A stretch of DNA of 64,000 nucleotides, from NCBI RefSeq assembly GCF_036634195.1, contig NZ_JAZIFY010000001.1, positions 4,040,501-4,104,500 of the forward strand. Reading direction: 5' to 3'. Positions 1 to 7,732 of this stretch are shown here, in pieces (positions within the stretch are counted from its first letter, which is position 1; the number at the start of each line of letters is the position of its first letter). The notes under the pieces were generated by a model. That model had not been told where the DNA came from, ran no database searches, and saw only the letters and a program-made list of their open reading frames with translations. The translations under genes were made by a program, and so were the position numbers. This stretch comes from Streptomyces sp. P9-A4 (GTDB taxonomy: Bacteria > Actinomycetota > Actinomycetes > Streptomycetales > Streptomycetaceae).

Positions 1-78
1 GTGGAGCAGCAGACCGAGGGCGGGAAGCACCTCGGTGGAAGGCTGGAGGGCGTTGGTCAGGAGCAGCAGGGAGCTCAT
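1..78 (-). CDS. glnR: GlnR nitrogen response regulator, N-terminus only (partial)
   Basis: The first 26 codons of a minus-strand gene, cut by the window edge. Translation starts at the ATG complementary to 76-78 and reads [20 protein letters not shown] and onward, which I recognise as the N-terminus of streptomycete GlnR, an OmpR-family regulator of glutamine synthetase, ammonium transport and other nitrogen genes. A strong ribosome binding site (AGGAGGAG on the minus strand) lies just upstream, at about 84-92. The receiver remainder and the DNA-binding domain lie outside the window. Identification rests on a short stretch but a very characteristic one, and on the expected neighbourhood. Confidence 0.85.
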
Positions 79-337
79 CGTGCTCCTCCTGCCACCGGTC
101 GGTCGTGCTTCGTTCGCTCGCTCATCGTTCGGTTCCTCCTCGGTCCCTGCGAGGACGTGGCACTGCTTCGTACGTCGTTCCGTACAGCTCACTGCCGGCT
201 CTCGCGCCCTGAGAGCTTTTGTTCATCCGTCCGTAACAACGGTCGGAAAACGCAAAAGGACCCGGGGGCTGCGTCGCCCGGATCCTCTGCACAGGAGAAT
301 AGCCCACATGAGTTCAGAGGGAGAGGGCGGATTTCAT

Positions 338-1117
338 ATGGCGGATGTCTCTCTGATCACTTCCGGCTCCCGGCGGGCCATGTTGCGTACGGATGACGAT
401 GTCCGGATCGAGGCGGTTTACGAACCGTCCAAGGCAAGTGTCACCGATACGGCCGTGGTCGTCGCGCACGGGTTCACCGGGTCGGCCGACCGGCCCGCCG
501 TCCGGCGCGCCGCCCGCGCCTTCGCGGAGCGCGGCGCCGCCGCCGTCGTGACCTTCTCCTTCCGCGGCCACGGCGGCTCCGGGGGCCGCTCGACCGTCGG
601 CGACCGGGAGGTCCTCGACCTGTCCGCCGCCGTCCGCTGGGCCCGTGAGCTCGGCCACGCGCGCGTGGCGACGGTCGGCTTCTCCATGGGCGGGTCCGTG
701 GTCCTGCGCCACGCGGCCCTCGACCGGGAAGGAGCGGGGTACGCCGACCGGGTGGCCGCCGTCTCCGCGCCGGCCCGCTGGTACTACCGGGGGACTGCCC
801 CGATGCGCCGCCTCCACTGGGTGGTCACCCGCCCGGCGGGCCGCCTCGTCGGGCGGTACGGGCTCCGCACCCGGATCGAGAGCCGCGCCTGGGACCCCGT
901 ACCGCTCTCGCCGGTGGCCGCGGTGCCGCTGATCGCGCCGACACCGCTGCTGATCGTGCACGGCGACCGGGACCCGTACTTCCCGCTCGACCACCCGCGG
1001 ATGCTCGCCGGGGCCTCGGACGCGGAACTGTGGCTGGAGCGGGGCATGGGCCACGCCGAGAACGCGGCCGGGGCCGAGCTGCTCGCCCGGCTCGGGGACT
1101 GGCTCACGCGCGCATAG
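338..1117 (+). CDS. alpha/beta hydrolase
   Basis: A 259-residue cytoplasmic alpha/beta-hydrolase fold protein. Visible family marks are the oxyanion-type segment VVAHGFTGSADRP near residues 41-53, the nucleophile elbow GFSMGG with Ser116, an acid candidate Asp212 in HGDRDPYF, and His239 in GMGHAEN. These complete a Ser-Asp-His triad. The substrate cannot be read from sequence; esterase, lipase or acyl-peptidase activity are all possible. The start is ambiguous: an in-frame ATG at 308 with AGGAG ten bases upstream would add ten residues. It is divergent from glnR and followed 45 bp later by a MoaD-like gene, so it is probably the first gene of a short transcript. Confidence 0.85.
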   Translation: MADVSLITSGSRRAMLRTDDDVRIEAVYEPSKASVTDTAVVVAHGFTGSADRPAVRRAARAFAERGAAAVVTFSFRGHGGSGGRSTVGDREVLDLSAAVRWARELGHARVATVGFSMGGSVVLRHAALDREGAGYADRVAAVSAPARWYYRGTAPMRRLHWVVTRPAGRLVGRYGLRTRIESRAWDPVPLSPVAAVPLIAPTPLLIVHGDRDPYFPLDHPRMLAGASDAELWLERGMGHAENAAGAELLARLGDWLTRA

Positions 1118-1162
1118 CCCATCATGGGGGGCGGCGCGCACACGAACGAAGGGAGCGCCGCT

Positions 1163-1417
1163 ATGGCAGCGGGAACCATCCGCTACTGGGCCGCGGCCAA
1201 GGCCGCCGCCGGTGTCGCGGAGGAGCCGTACACCGCCGAGCACCTGGCGGAGGCGCTCGACGCGGTCCGCGCGGAGCACCCGGGCGAGCTGGTCCAGGTC
1301 CTCCGGCGGTGCTCGTTCCTGGTCGACGGCGACCCCGTCGGGACCCGGAGCCATGAGACGGTACGGCTTGCCGAGGGCGGCACCGTCGAGGTGCTCCCCC
1401 CGTTCGCAGGAGGGTGA
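1163..1417 (+). CDS. MoaD/ThiS-family sulfur carrier protein
   Basis: An 84-residue ubiquitin-like sulfur carrier. It begins with a beta-grasp strand (TIRYWAAAKAAAGV) typical of the MoaD family and ends in the diagnostic diglycine (PPFAGG), which is adenylated and thiocarboxylated by a MoeB/ThiF enzyme before sulfur transfer. Molybdopterin synthesis is the likely pathway, but no MoaE is adjacent and other sulfur-carrier roles are possible. A rhodanese and a DsrE-like protein a few kb downstream make a sulfur-transfer neighbourhood. The chosen ATG has GAAGGGAG upstream. The stop is 10 bp before the next start, so the two are probably cotranscribed. Confidence 0.85.
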   Translation: MAAGTIRYWAAAKAAAGVAEEPYTAEHLAEALDAVRAEHPGELVQVLRRCSFLVDGDPVGTRSHETVRLAEGGTVEVLPPFAGG

Positions 1418-1427
1418 ACCCCAGAGC

Positions 1428-2690
1428 ATGAGCAATGACCAGTACTACGGCGGTCAGCAGTACGACCCGTACGCGAACGGGCAGGGACAGCAGGTACCGC
1501 AGTCGCCGCAGGCCGCCGACGTCACGCAGACGTGGGAGGGCCAGACCTGGGACACCACGTACCAGCCGGCCGTCACGTACGACCAGGCGCGGGCGGCACG
1601 GGCGGGGGGCGGGCAGCAGCAGGGATACGCGCCGCAGCAGGGAAACGCGCCGCAGGACGGGTACCAGCAGTCCTACGCGGAACCGCAGCCGCAGCCGCAG
1701 CCTTACGCCGAGCCTCAGCAGCAGCCGTACGCCGAGCCTCAGGCGTACCAGCAGCACCAGCAGCACCAGGGGTACGAGCCGCAGCAGGCGTACTACGCCG
1801 AGCCGCAAGCCCCGGCGCACGCGCAGGCCCCGGTCTCCGCTCCCGCTCCCGCGCACGCTCCGGTGCAGGCTCCCGCCGTCGAGGCCGAGGCCGGTCCCGG
1901 CTGGTCCTCGCCCACCACCTCCGGGAACACCCGGATCACCGACGCCCAGCGCGCGCGTGCCGAGGGCCGGTCCCCGATCATCGAGCCCGGCATGCGGCCC
2001 GCCGCGCTGACCGCCCTGCTCGGGCTGCTGCTCGCCGGTGGCGCCGCGCTCGGCACGTACGGGCTGCTCGTGCCGCTCGTGCTGCTCCAGGCGGTCACCG
2101 CCGCCGGCTGGTTCCGGCTCAACGGCATGTGGCCCGCCCGGCAGGGCATCGCGCTGGCCTTCGCCGGCGGTCTCGCCGCCGACGCGGCCCTGCTCGCCAC
2201 CGGCCGGGAGCACGCCGCCGCCGCGATCCTCGGCACGCTCGGCGTCTGGGTGCTGCTCTGCCTGGTCCTCCAGCTCCGCAGCCACGCCGACCCGGACGAG
2301 CGGATGTACGGCCTGATGGCCACCATCGCCTCGGCGGCGCTCACCGTCGTCGCCACCGGGCACCTCGGCGCCGATCCGGACGCGGTGGTCGTCGGCGGGG
2401 TCGCGGTCGCCGCCGCCGTCCTCGCGCGGGCGCTGCCGCTGCCCGGCGCCGTCTCCGCGGTCGTCGCCCTGCTCGCCTCGGCGGGCGCGGGGATCGCGGC
2501 CGGCGGCCTCACCGGCCTGGGCGGTTCGGGGGCGCTGCTCGGCCTCGGGGCCGGGGGGTGCGCCCTGATCGGCCTGCGGGTGGCGAGCTACGACTACCCG
2601 TCGCGCTTCGTGCACATGACGGCCGGGGTCGCGCTGCCGCTGACGGCCGCGGCGCCCGCCGTCTACCTGCTGGGCCGGGCCCTGGCCTGA
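1428..2690 (+). CDS. hypothetical multi-pass membrane protein with Gln/Pro/Tyr-rich N-terminal tail
   Basis: A 420-residue protein in two halves. Residues 1 to about 165 are low complexity, rich in Gln, Pro, Tyr and Ala, with repeated YAEPQ and QPYAEP units, and are probably disordered and cytoplasmic. From about residue 185 to the end there are several Ala/Leu/Gly/Val-rich hydrophobic segments, giving six or more predicted membrane spans, with short polar loops such as RSHADPDERMYG. No catalytic motif is evident and I do not recognise a named family. It starts 10 bp after the MoaD-like stop, behind an AGGAGGG sequence that is also the end of that gene. Confidence 0.75.
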   Translation: MSNDQYYGGQQYDPYANGQGQQVPQSPQAADVTQTWEGQTWDTTYQPAVTYDQARAARAGGGQQQGYAPQQGNAPQDGYQQSYAEPQPQPQPYAEPQQQPYAEPQAYQQHQQHQGYEPQQAYYAEPQAPAHAQAPVSAPAPAHAPVQAPAVEAEAGPGWSSPTTSGNTRITDAQRARAEGRSPIIEPGMRPAALTALLGLLLAGGAALGTYGLLVPLVLLQAVTAAGWFRLNGMWPARQGIALAFAGGLAADAALLATGREHAAAAILGTLGVWVLLCLVLQLRSHADPDERMYGLMATIASAALTVVATGHLGADPDAVVVGGVAVAAAVLARALPLPGAVSAVVALLASAGAGIAAGGLTGLGGSGALLGLGAGGCALIGLRVASYDYPSRFVHMTAGVALPLTAAAPAVYLLGRALA

Positions 2691-2753
2691 CCCCGACGCC
2701 GCCCTGACACGGCCCTGACCGGACCCTGATCCGGGCGGGGCACGGGAACCAAC

Positions 2754-2791
2754 CGGCCCCTCGGCACGTCGATCTTCGTGTCGGGGGGCCG
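2754..2791. terminator. possible imperfect hairpin between the membrane protein and the LmeA-like gene
   Basis: Arms CGGCCCCTCGGCAC and GTGTCGGGGGGCCG pair with two mismatches around a 10-nt loop. There is no T-run. It may be a weak terminator, or simply GC-rich DNA between two genes on the same strand. Confidence 0.35.
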
Positions 2792-2828
2792 AACGCATAT
2801 CCACTTCCATCGGGGGGACGCACAACCC

Positions 2829-3515
2829 ATGCGAGCACTGCGGATTCTGTTGATCGTGGCCGTCGTGCTGGGCGGGGTCCTGGTGGGGATCGACCGGCTG
2901 GCCGTGGCGTGGGCCGAGGACGAGGCGGCGGGCCGGGTGAAGCTCGCCGCCGTGGACAGCGACTCCATAGAGGTCGACATCAAGGGCTTCCCCTTCCTCA
3001 CCCAGGTCGCGGGCAAGCACCTCGACGAGGTCGAGGTGAAGGCGTCCGGCGTCCGGGCGACGGCGGGCGACAAGCGCATCCGGGTCGGCGAGCTGACCGT
3101 GGCGCTGCGGGACGTCACCGTGACCGGCGACTGGGCGGGCGCGAAGGCGGGTTCCGCGAGCGGGACGGCCCTCGTCTCGTACGCGGACCTCACGGCCGCC
3201 TCCGACCGGCAGGCCACCGTCGCCTACGGCGGGAACGGCAAGGTGAAGGTCACCGGCGGAGTGAAGGTCATGGGCCGCACCCTGACCCGCACCGTCCTCT
3301 CGACGGTGACCGTGGTGAACGGCGACACCCTCAAGGTCCGGGCCGACGAGGTGCCCGGCGAGGGCATCCCCGGCATCGAGGGCCTGGTCCGCGCCCGCAC
3401 CGACTTCGAGCGCCCGATCGGCGACATCGCCGGCATGAAGGTGGAGAAGGTCGAGCCGCGCCCCGAGGGCCTGGCCGTGACGGTGACCGGCAAGAACATA
3501 GTCCTGGCGGGCTGA
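2829..3515 (+). CDS. DUF2993 (LmeA-like) phospholipid-binding protein
   Basis: A 228-residue envelope protein. It has an N-terminal hydrophobic segment (ILLIVAVVLGGVLVG, residues 6-20) that acts as a signal or anchor, followed by a beta-rich domain with the DUF2993 signature region VDIKGFPFLTQVAGKHLDEVEVKA shortened here to its core GFPFLTQ. The mycobacterial relative LmeA is a periplasmic protein that binds phosphatidylinositides and supports lipomannan elongation. Whether this streptomycete protein does the same is inference. The ATG at 2829 follows a GGGGGGACG purine stretch. It appears monocistronic, with 220 bp to the next coding feature. Confidence 0.8.
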   Translation: MRALRILLIVAVVLGGVLVGIDRLAVAWAEDEAAGRVKLAAVDSDSIEVDIKGFPFLTQVAGKHLDEVEVKASGVRATAGDKRIRVGELTVALRDVTVTGDWAGAKAGSASGTALVSYADLTAASDRQATVAYGGNGKVKVTGGVKVMGRTLTRTVLSTVTVVNGDTLKVRADEVPGEGIPGIEGLVRARTDFERPIGDIAGMKVEKVEPRPEGLAVTVTGKNIVLAG

Positions 3516-3734
3516 GGCCCGGCGCTTTTTGGGGGCCCGGACACCCCCGAACGTACTCGTTGGTCACATGCTGAGACACAGCTGTCCGATCCGCAGAAAC
3601 AGAACCGGACGCCTCGGTACGGAGGCGTCCGGAGCCGACCCGTACGGTGATCGCGTCTCGCATCTCGGACGATCGCGTCTCAAAATACGACACACCGGTG
3701 ACACGGCCGCCTGTCCGTCCCTACGATCGAGGGC

Positions 3735-3815
3735 ATGAAGCGACAGGCGGATCTCACGAAGCGGCGGGCAGTGGACCTGTGCCGCGTCGCCGCCATGCTC
3801 TGTCGTTCCGTCTGA
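3735..3815 (+). CDS. 26-codon leader peptide upstream of the rhodanese
   Basis: A short ORF beginning MKRQADLTKRRAVDL and continuing with CRVAAMLC, containing two cysteines and clustered arginines. It matches the actinobacterial 'putative leader peptide' type found upstream of sulfur-assimilation genes, which are thought to sense cysteine or charged tRNA-Cys by ribosome stalling (attenuation). It lies 163 bp before the thiosulfate sulfurtransferase start. The ATG at 3735 closely follows the promoter-like TACGAT at 3722, so it may be leaderless. The peptide's existence is clear from sequence. Its regulatory role is inferred from the family. Confidence 0.75.
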   Translation: MKRQADLTKRRAVDLCRVAAMLCRSV

Positions 3816-3978
3816 GCGGGACCCACCACTCCCGTATTCCTCAGGCCCTCCGACCGAGGTCGGGGCCGCCCGTGCAAGCCGTACGCATGTCCGTCACGCA
3901 CGTCCCTCATGCACGCGATGGCGCGTACGCAGCCACACCCGCACCACACCGCCGCACACTGCCCCGGAGGAGAACAGC

Positions 3979-4824
3979 ATGGCTCGCAGCGACGTCCTGG
4001 TCGACGCGGACTGGGTCGAGGCCAACCTCGACAACCCGCAGGTCGCCCTCGTCGAGGTCGACGAGGACACCTCGGCCTACGAGAAGAACCACATCCGCAA
4101 CGCCATCCGGATCGACTGGACCAAGGACCTCCAGGACCCGGTCCGCCGCGACTTCATCGACCAGGAGGGCTTCGAGAAGCTCCTCTCGGCCAAGGGCATC
4201 GCGAACGACACCACGGTCGTCCTCTACGGCGGCAACAACAACTGGTTCGCCTCGTACGCCTACTGGTACTTCAAGCTCTACGGCCACCAGGACGTGAAGC
4301 TCCTCGACGGCGGCCGCAAGAAGTGGGAGCTCGACTCCCGCGACCTGGTCGACGGCTCCGAGATCCCGGCCCGCCCGGCCACCGCGTACAAGGCCCAGGC
4401 CCTGGACAACTCGATCCGCGCCTTCCGCGACGACGTCGTGGCCGCGATCGGCGCCCAGAACCTGGTCGACGTCCGCTCGCCCGACGAGTTCTCCGGCAAG
4501 CTGCTCGCCCCGGCGCACCTCCCGCAGGAGCAGTCGCAGCGCCCCGGCCACGTGCCGAGCGCCCGCAACATCCCGTGGTCGAAGAACGCCAACGACGACG
4601 GCACCTTCAAGTCGGACGACGAGCTCAAGGCCCTCTACGAGGCCGAGCAGGTCGACCTGGCGAAGGACACCATCGCCTACTGCCGCATCGGCGAGCGCTC
4701 CGCGCTCACCTGGTTCGTCCTGCACGAGCTGCTCGAGGTCACGAACGTCAAGAACTACGACGGCTCGTGGACCGAGTACGGCTCCCTCGTCGGCGTGCCG
4801 ATCGAGCTCGGCGCCAACAAGTAA
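3979..4824 (+). CDS. thiosulfate sulfurtransferase (tandem rhodanese)
   Basis: A 281-residue two-domain rhodanese. The N-terminal domain (about 1-135) is the inactive copy, with GGNNNW in place of an active-site loop. The C-terminal domain carries the catalytic loop CRIGERS with Cys235, which takes up sulfane sulfur from thiosulfate as a persulfide and passes it to cyanide or a biological thiol. Length and architecture are those of the CysA/SseA type of actinobacteria. A cysteine-type leader peptide precedes it and a DUF1416 protein follows after 49 bp, an arrangement typical of streptomycetes. Codon use is highly biased, suggesting good expression. Confidence 0.95.
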   Translation: MARSDVLVDADWVEANLDNPQVALVEVDEDTSAYEKNHIRNAIRIDWTKDLQDPVRRDFIDQEGFEKLLSAKGIANDTTVVLYGGNNNWFASYAYWYFKLYGHQDVKLLDGGRKKWELDSRDLVDGSEIPARPATAYKAQALDNSIRAFRDDVVAAIGAQNLVDVRSPDEFSGKLLAPAHLPQEQSQRPGHVPSARNIPWSKNANDDGTFKSDDELKALYEAEQVDLAKDTIAYCRIGERSALTWFVLHELLEVTNVKNYDGSWTEYGSLVGVPIELGANK

Positions 4825-4873
4825 CCCCGGACCCTCCCTCCTCCGGACCCCTCGACCGTAAGGACAGAACGAC

Positions 4874-5161
4874 ATGTGTGGAGCGCAGCCCGGCGGCCCC
4901 GACGCCTCGACGATCAAGCCCGGTGAGACCACCATCCAGGGCTTCGTGACCAAGGACGGCCAGCCCGTCACCGGTTACGTCCGCCTCCTGGACTCGACCG
5001 GCGAGTTCACGGCCGAGGTCCCGACCTCCGCCACCGGCCAGTTCCGTTTCTACGCGGCCGAGGGCACGTGGACCGTCCGCGCCCTGGTCCCCGGCGGCAC
5101 CGCCGACCGCCAGGTCGTCGCGCAGCAGGGTGGCCTCGCCGAGGTCGCCATCGCGGTGTGA
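4874..5161 (+). CDS. DUF1416 protein
   Basis: A 95-residue protein starting MCGAQPGGPDASTIKPGETT. It is predicted all-beta, with a transthyretin or carboxypeptidase-regulatory-like fold (IQGFVTKDGQPVTGYVRLLD ... GTWTVRAL). DUF1416 proteins regularly follow the CysA-type rhodanese and are presumed to act with it. Cys2 sits in an exposed N-terminal position and could accept sulfur, but that is speculation. It ends just before a strong terminator, so the leader, rhodanese and DUF1416 gene form one transcription unit. Confidence 0.85.
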   Translation: MCGAQPGGPDASTIKPGETTIQGFVTKDGQPVTGYVRLLDSTGEFTAEVPTSATGQFRFYAAEGTWTVRALVPGGTADRQVVAQQGGLAEVAIAV

Positions 5162-5180
5162 TCCCGCACCGCTGAACCGG

Positions 5181-5244
5181 CCGAAGGGCCGTGCCTCCTG
5201 GGGGGTTGGACGCCATTTCCAGGACTAGAGGCACGGCCCTTCGG
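5181..5244. terminator. strong hairpin terminator after the rhodanese operon
   Basis: Perfect 17-bp inverted repeat: CCGAAGGGCCGTGCCTC at 5181-5197 and its complement at 5228-5244, with a 30-nt loop. It lies 20 bp after the DUF1416 stop. Confidence 0.85.
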
Positions 5245-5304
5245 TCTGCCCGCTCCCGCTCCCGTGCCGGTGACGGGCGGCGCCCCCGGTCGTACGCTGG
5301 AGGT

Positions 5305-5571
5305 GTGTACGCACGCCGTAGGCACGTCTACTTCTGGATGATGGGCGCCTGCCTGGTCCTCTTCGTGGGCGCCTGGGCCGTCGTGCGGCTCTTCTCGATG
5401 CCGGTGGCGATCGGCATGTGCGTGGTGGCCATGGTCATCCCCCCGGTCGCCGCGATGGTCGCGAACCGGCGGGGCCCCGAGGACCGCTGGTGGGACGACC
5501 CCTCGGGGGACCCGAAGTCGGACGAGTGGTGGGACGAACTCGACGGCAAGAAGCGCCCCAGGGAGCGCTGA
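5305..5571 (+). CDS. DUF3099 small membrane protein
   Basis: An 88-residue protein with two hydrophobic helices (about residues 9-30 and 32-52) and a charged C-terminal tail rich in Trp, Asp and Lys (DRWWDDPSGDPKSDEWWDEL), as in the DUF3099 family. No function is known. The GTG at 5305 follows the -10-like TACGCT at 5292, implying a leaderless transcript. It is convergent with the DsrE-like gene downstream. Confidence 0.75.
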   Translation: MYARRRHVYFWMMGACLVLFVGAWAVVRLFSMPVAIGMCVVAMVIPPVAAMVANRRGPEDRWWDDPSGDPKSDEWWDELDGKKRPRER

Positions 5572-5614
5572 GGCGCCGGAGGCCGGCCAGGGGTGGGCCG
5601 GAGGCCGTCAGGGG

Positions 5615-5980
5615 TCAGTAGACGAGGGCCTGGGTCTCGTCGGCCATGGCCTCCTGGACGAAGACCTGCGCGCCGGCGATGCGGACGCCCTCCAGCAGGT
5701 CCTTCTCCTCGATCTCACGGCGGGCCGCGCACTGGGTGCACACCGTGATGAGGCCCCCGGACGCCAGGATCGAGTCGATCAGGTCCGGCAGCGGCGCGGC
5801 GTGCGGAAGCTCGAACTCCGCCGCCCGGCCCGGGAGCCCGAACCACGAGGACTCGCCGGTCAGCCAGAGCGACACCTCGACGCCGCTGGCGACGGCGACG
5901 GCGGCCACCGTGAAGGCCTGGGAGCAGCGTTCGGGGGCGTCGGCCCCCGCGGTCACCTTGATCACGAGCTTCTTCGCCAT
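5615..5980 (-). CDS. DsrE-family protein
   Basis: A 121-residue minus-strand protein starting MAKKLVIKVTAGADAPERCS with the Rossmann-like DsrE/TusD fold. It carries a cysteine pair in TVCTQCAARREIEEKDLL, the region where DsrE-type sulfur relay proteins hold their active cysteine, and another Cys19 near the N-terminus. Together with the MoaD-like and rhodanese genes nearby it suggests sulfur trafficking, though streptomycete DsrE proteins are uncharacterised. The ATG sits in CATATG (5978-5983), 103 bp from the divergent membrane-protein operon. Confidence 0.8.
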   Translation of the reverse strand: MAKKLVIKVTAGADAPERCSQAFTVAAVAVASGVEVSLWLTGESSWFGLPGRAAEFELPHAAPLPDLIDSILASGGLITVCTQCAARREIEEKDLLEGVRIAGAQVFVQEAMADETQALVY

Positions 5981-6083
5981 ATGCCGAACTGTAATGCGCG
6001 GCGGTGCAACCCCCCGCGCCCCTCATGTGTCAGCTGTGTGCGCGGGTGACGGAATCCGCGCTTCAGGTCTCGTGGGGGGACTC

Positions 6084-6950
6084 TTGAGCATCGAAGAAAG
6101 TATCCAAAATACGGATACGGCACCACCGCCGGACCCGGAGGCGGCGACGGAAACCGCGCCTCCGGTCGCTTTGCCGGACGCGGCACCGGCTGTGTCCCCG
6201 GACACACCGCCGACGGAGCCGTCGCCCGTACGACCGCGCCGCCGTGTCCTCCGTACCGTCGGACTGATCGCCGTCGCCGCCGTCCTCGGCCTCGTCGGCG
6301 GCACGGCCGTCGGCTACCGCGTCCAGGCCGACCGCGAGCCGGTCGCGCTCCCGCCGCTGAACCAGCCCGGCCTGGCCTACCCGGCCAAGCCGCTCCCCAA
6401 GGGGCAGGAACCGGAGGCGCTGTCGGCGAAGGAGGACCGGCAGCTGAAGACCGAGGGCGACTTGCGGAAGCTGCTGCTGCCCCGGCCCGCGGGCGCGCGG
6501 GCCGCCGAGGAGGACGGCTGGCAGTCGCTGGTCGAGTACGCCAACGACTTCACCCGGCCCGACGCGGCGCTGGACTTCCAGCTCGAACAGGGCTTCCGGC
6601 GGGCCGCCGTGCGCACCTGGCAGTCGGGCGAGCACCGGTGGGTCAAGATCGAACTGACCCAGTACCGCTCGAACTCCGGGATGGGCGCGTACGAGCACGT
6701 GCGGATGCAACAGGGCATCGCCATGAGCGAGGGCAAGTCCGGTTCCATCGGGGAGCCGGTGAAGGGCTCGGGGAACGGGCGCTACTTCGTCTACCCGGTG
6801 GACCGCAGGGCCGGCTACCTGGACGACTACGACGCCCGCGCCTTCATCCAGCGCGGTGACATCGCCATCACCATCATCATCTCCGACACGCGGAAGATCT
6901 CCGGGGACGAGATCCGTTCCCTGGCCGAGCGGCAGCTGGGGCGCCTGTGA
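6084..6950 (+). CDS. single-pass membrane protein, paralog 1 of 3
   Basis: A protein of about 288 residues with no assigned function. It has a Pro/Ala/Thr/Glu-rich cytoplasmic N-terminus (1 to about 50), an Arg cluster (RPRRRVLR), a single membrane helix (about 58-78), then an extracellular domain. That domain contains the segment LRKLLLPRPAGARA, shared in pattern (LLLPxPxG) with the next two genes. The start is uncertain: TTG 6084 with GGGGGGA upstream is preferred, and GTG 6072 is the alternative. The stop overlaps the next start (GTGA), and the three genes form one operon. Confidence 0.7.
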   Translation: MSIEESIQNTDTAPPPDPEAATETAPPVALPDAAPAVSPDTPPTEPSPVRPRRRVLRTVGLIAVAAVLGLVGGTAVGYRVQADREPVALPPLNQPGLAYPAKPLPKGQEPEALSAKEDRQLKTEGDLRKLLLPRPAGARAAEEDGWQSLVEYANDFTRPDAALDFQLEQGFRRAAVRTWQSGEHRWVKIELTQYRSNSGMGAYEHVRMQQGIAMSEGKSGSIGEPVKGSGNGRYFVYPVDRRAGYLDDYDARAFIQRGDIAITIIISDTRKISGDEIRSLAERQLGRL

Positions 6951-7732
6951 CCGAGAAGTCCGGGGGCCGCGCTCGCCGCCTCCTGAAGAACGTGCTGTCC
7001 GCCGTGCTCGTGCTCGGAGCGGTGGGCGGCGGGGTCGCGTACACCGCCACCACCGTCGACGGGGCCGACCGCACGGCGCCCACCGTCGGGTGGCGGGAGC
7101 CCTCCGCGACCGCCACCCCCGAGGACCCCGCGGCATCCGTCGACAAGGGCCGCGCCTCCACGTCGATGAGCAAGCTCCTGCTGCCCGTACCCGACGGTTA
7201 CGTGCTCGGCGCGGACCTCGCCGGCTACGGCAACGACGACGAACTGGGCGCCAAGCAGGCCGCGGCCCTCTTCAAGAAGAGCAGCAAGGGCGTCTACGGC
7301 AAGGAGCGCCGGACGTACGAGAAGGCGGTCGACGCGCTGGGCATCCAGGGCATGGCGGTCCGCTCGTACGCCCGGGTGGACAACAGCCTCCAGGCGGAGG
7401 TGTCCATCCTGCGGATGAAGGACAAGAAGGCGGTCCGGAAGTTCTTCGAGATCCGCAAGGACCTGGCCGAGCTGCTCGACCTGGACAAGGGCCCGAAGAT
7501 CGAGGGCCACGCGCGGAACGCCTTCTGCCACCTGAGCCCCGAACCCGAGAAGCCCGAGGACGACGGCGAGGAGCGGACCCCCGATCTCCGGGCGGTGATC
7601 TGCGTGGCGTACGACGGCGAGGTCATGGTCTCCGTCACGGCGTACGGCGTCCCGCCCCTCGGCACCAAGGCCGTGGCGGCCCTCGTCGAGAAGCAGCTCC
7701 GCCACATCGAGTCCCCGGGGGAGTACATATGA
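6947..7732 (+). CDS. single-pass membrane protein, paralog 2 of 3
   Basis: A 261-residue protein beginning at a GTG that overlaps the previous stop by four bases. It has a short basic N-terminus (KSGGRARRLLKN), a membrane helix (about 14-34), and an extracellular region with MSKLLLPVPDGYV, a Lys/Glu-rich middle and a single Cys in ARNAFCHLS plus one in AVICVAYDG, which may form a disulfide. It resembles its two neighbours in overall plan and in the LLLPxPxG motif. No enzyme motif is seen. Its stop overlaps the next ATG (ATGA), so translation is coupled. Confidence 0.7.
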   Translation: MTEKSGGRARRLLKNVLSAVLVLGAVGGGVAYTATTVDGADRTAPTVGWREPSATATPEDPAASVDKGRASTSMSKLLLPVPDGYVLGADLAGYGNDDELGAKQAAALFKKSSKGVYGKERRTYEKAVDALGIQGMAVRSYARVDNSLQAEVSILRMKDKKAVRKFFEIRKDLAELLDLDKGPKIEGHARNAFCHLSPEPEKPEDDGEERTPDLRAVICVAYDGEVMVSVTAYGVPPLGTKAVAALVEKQLRHIESPGEYI

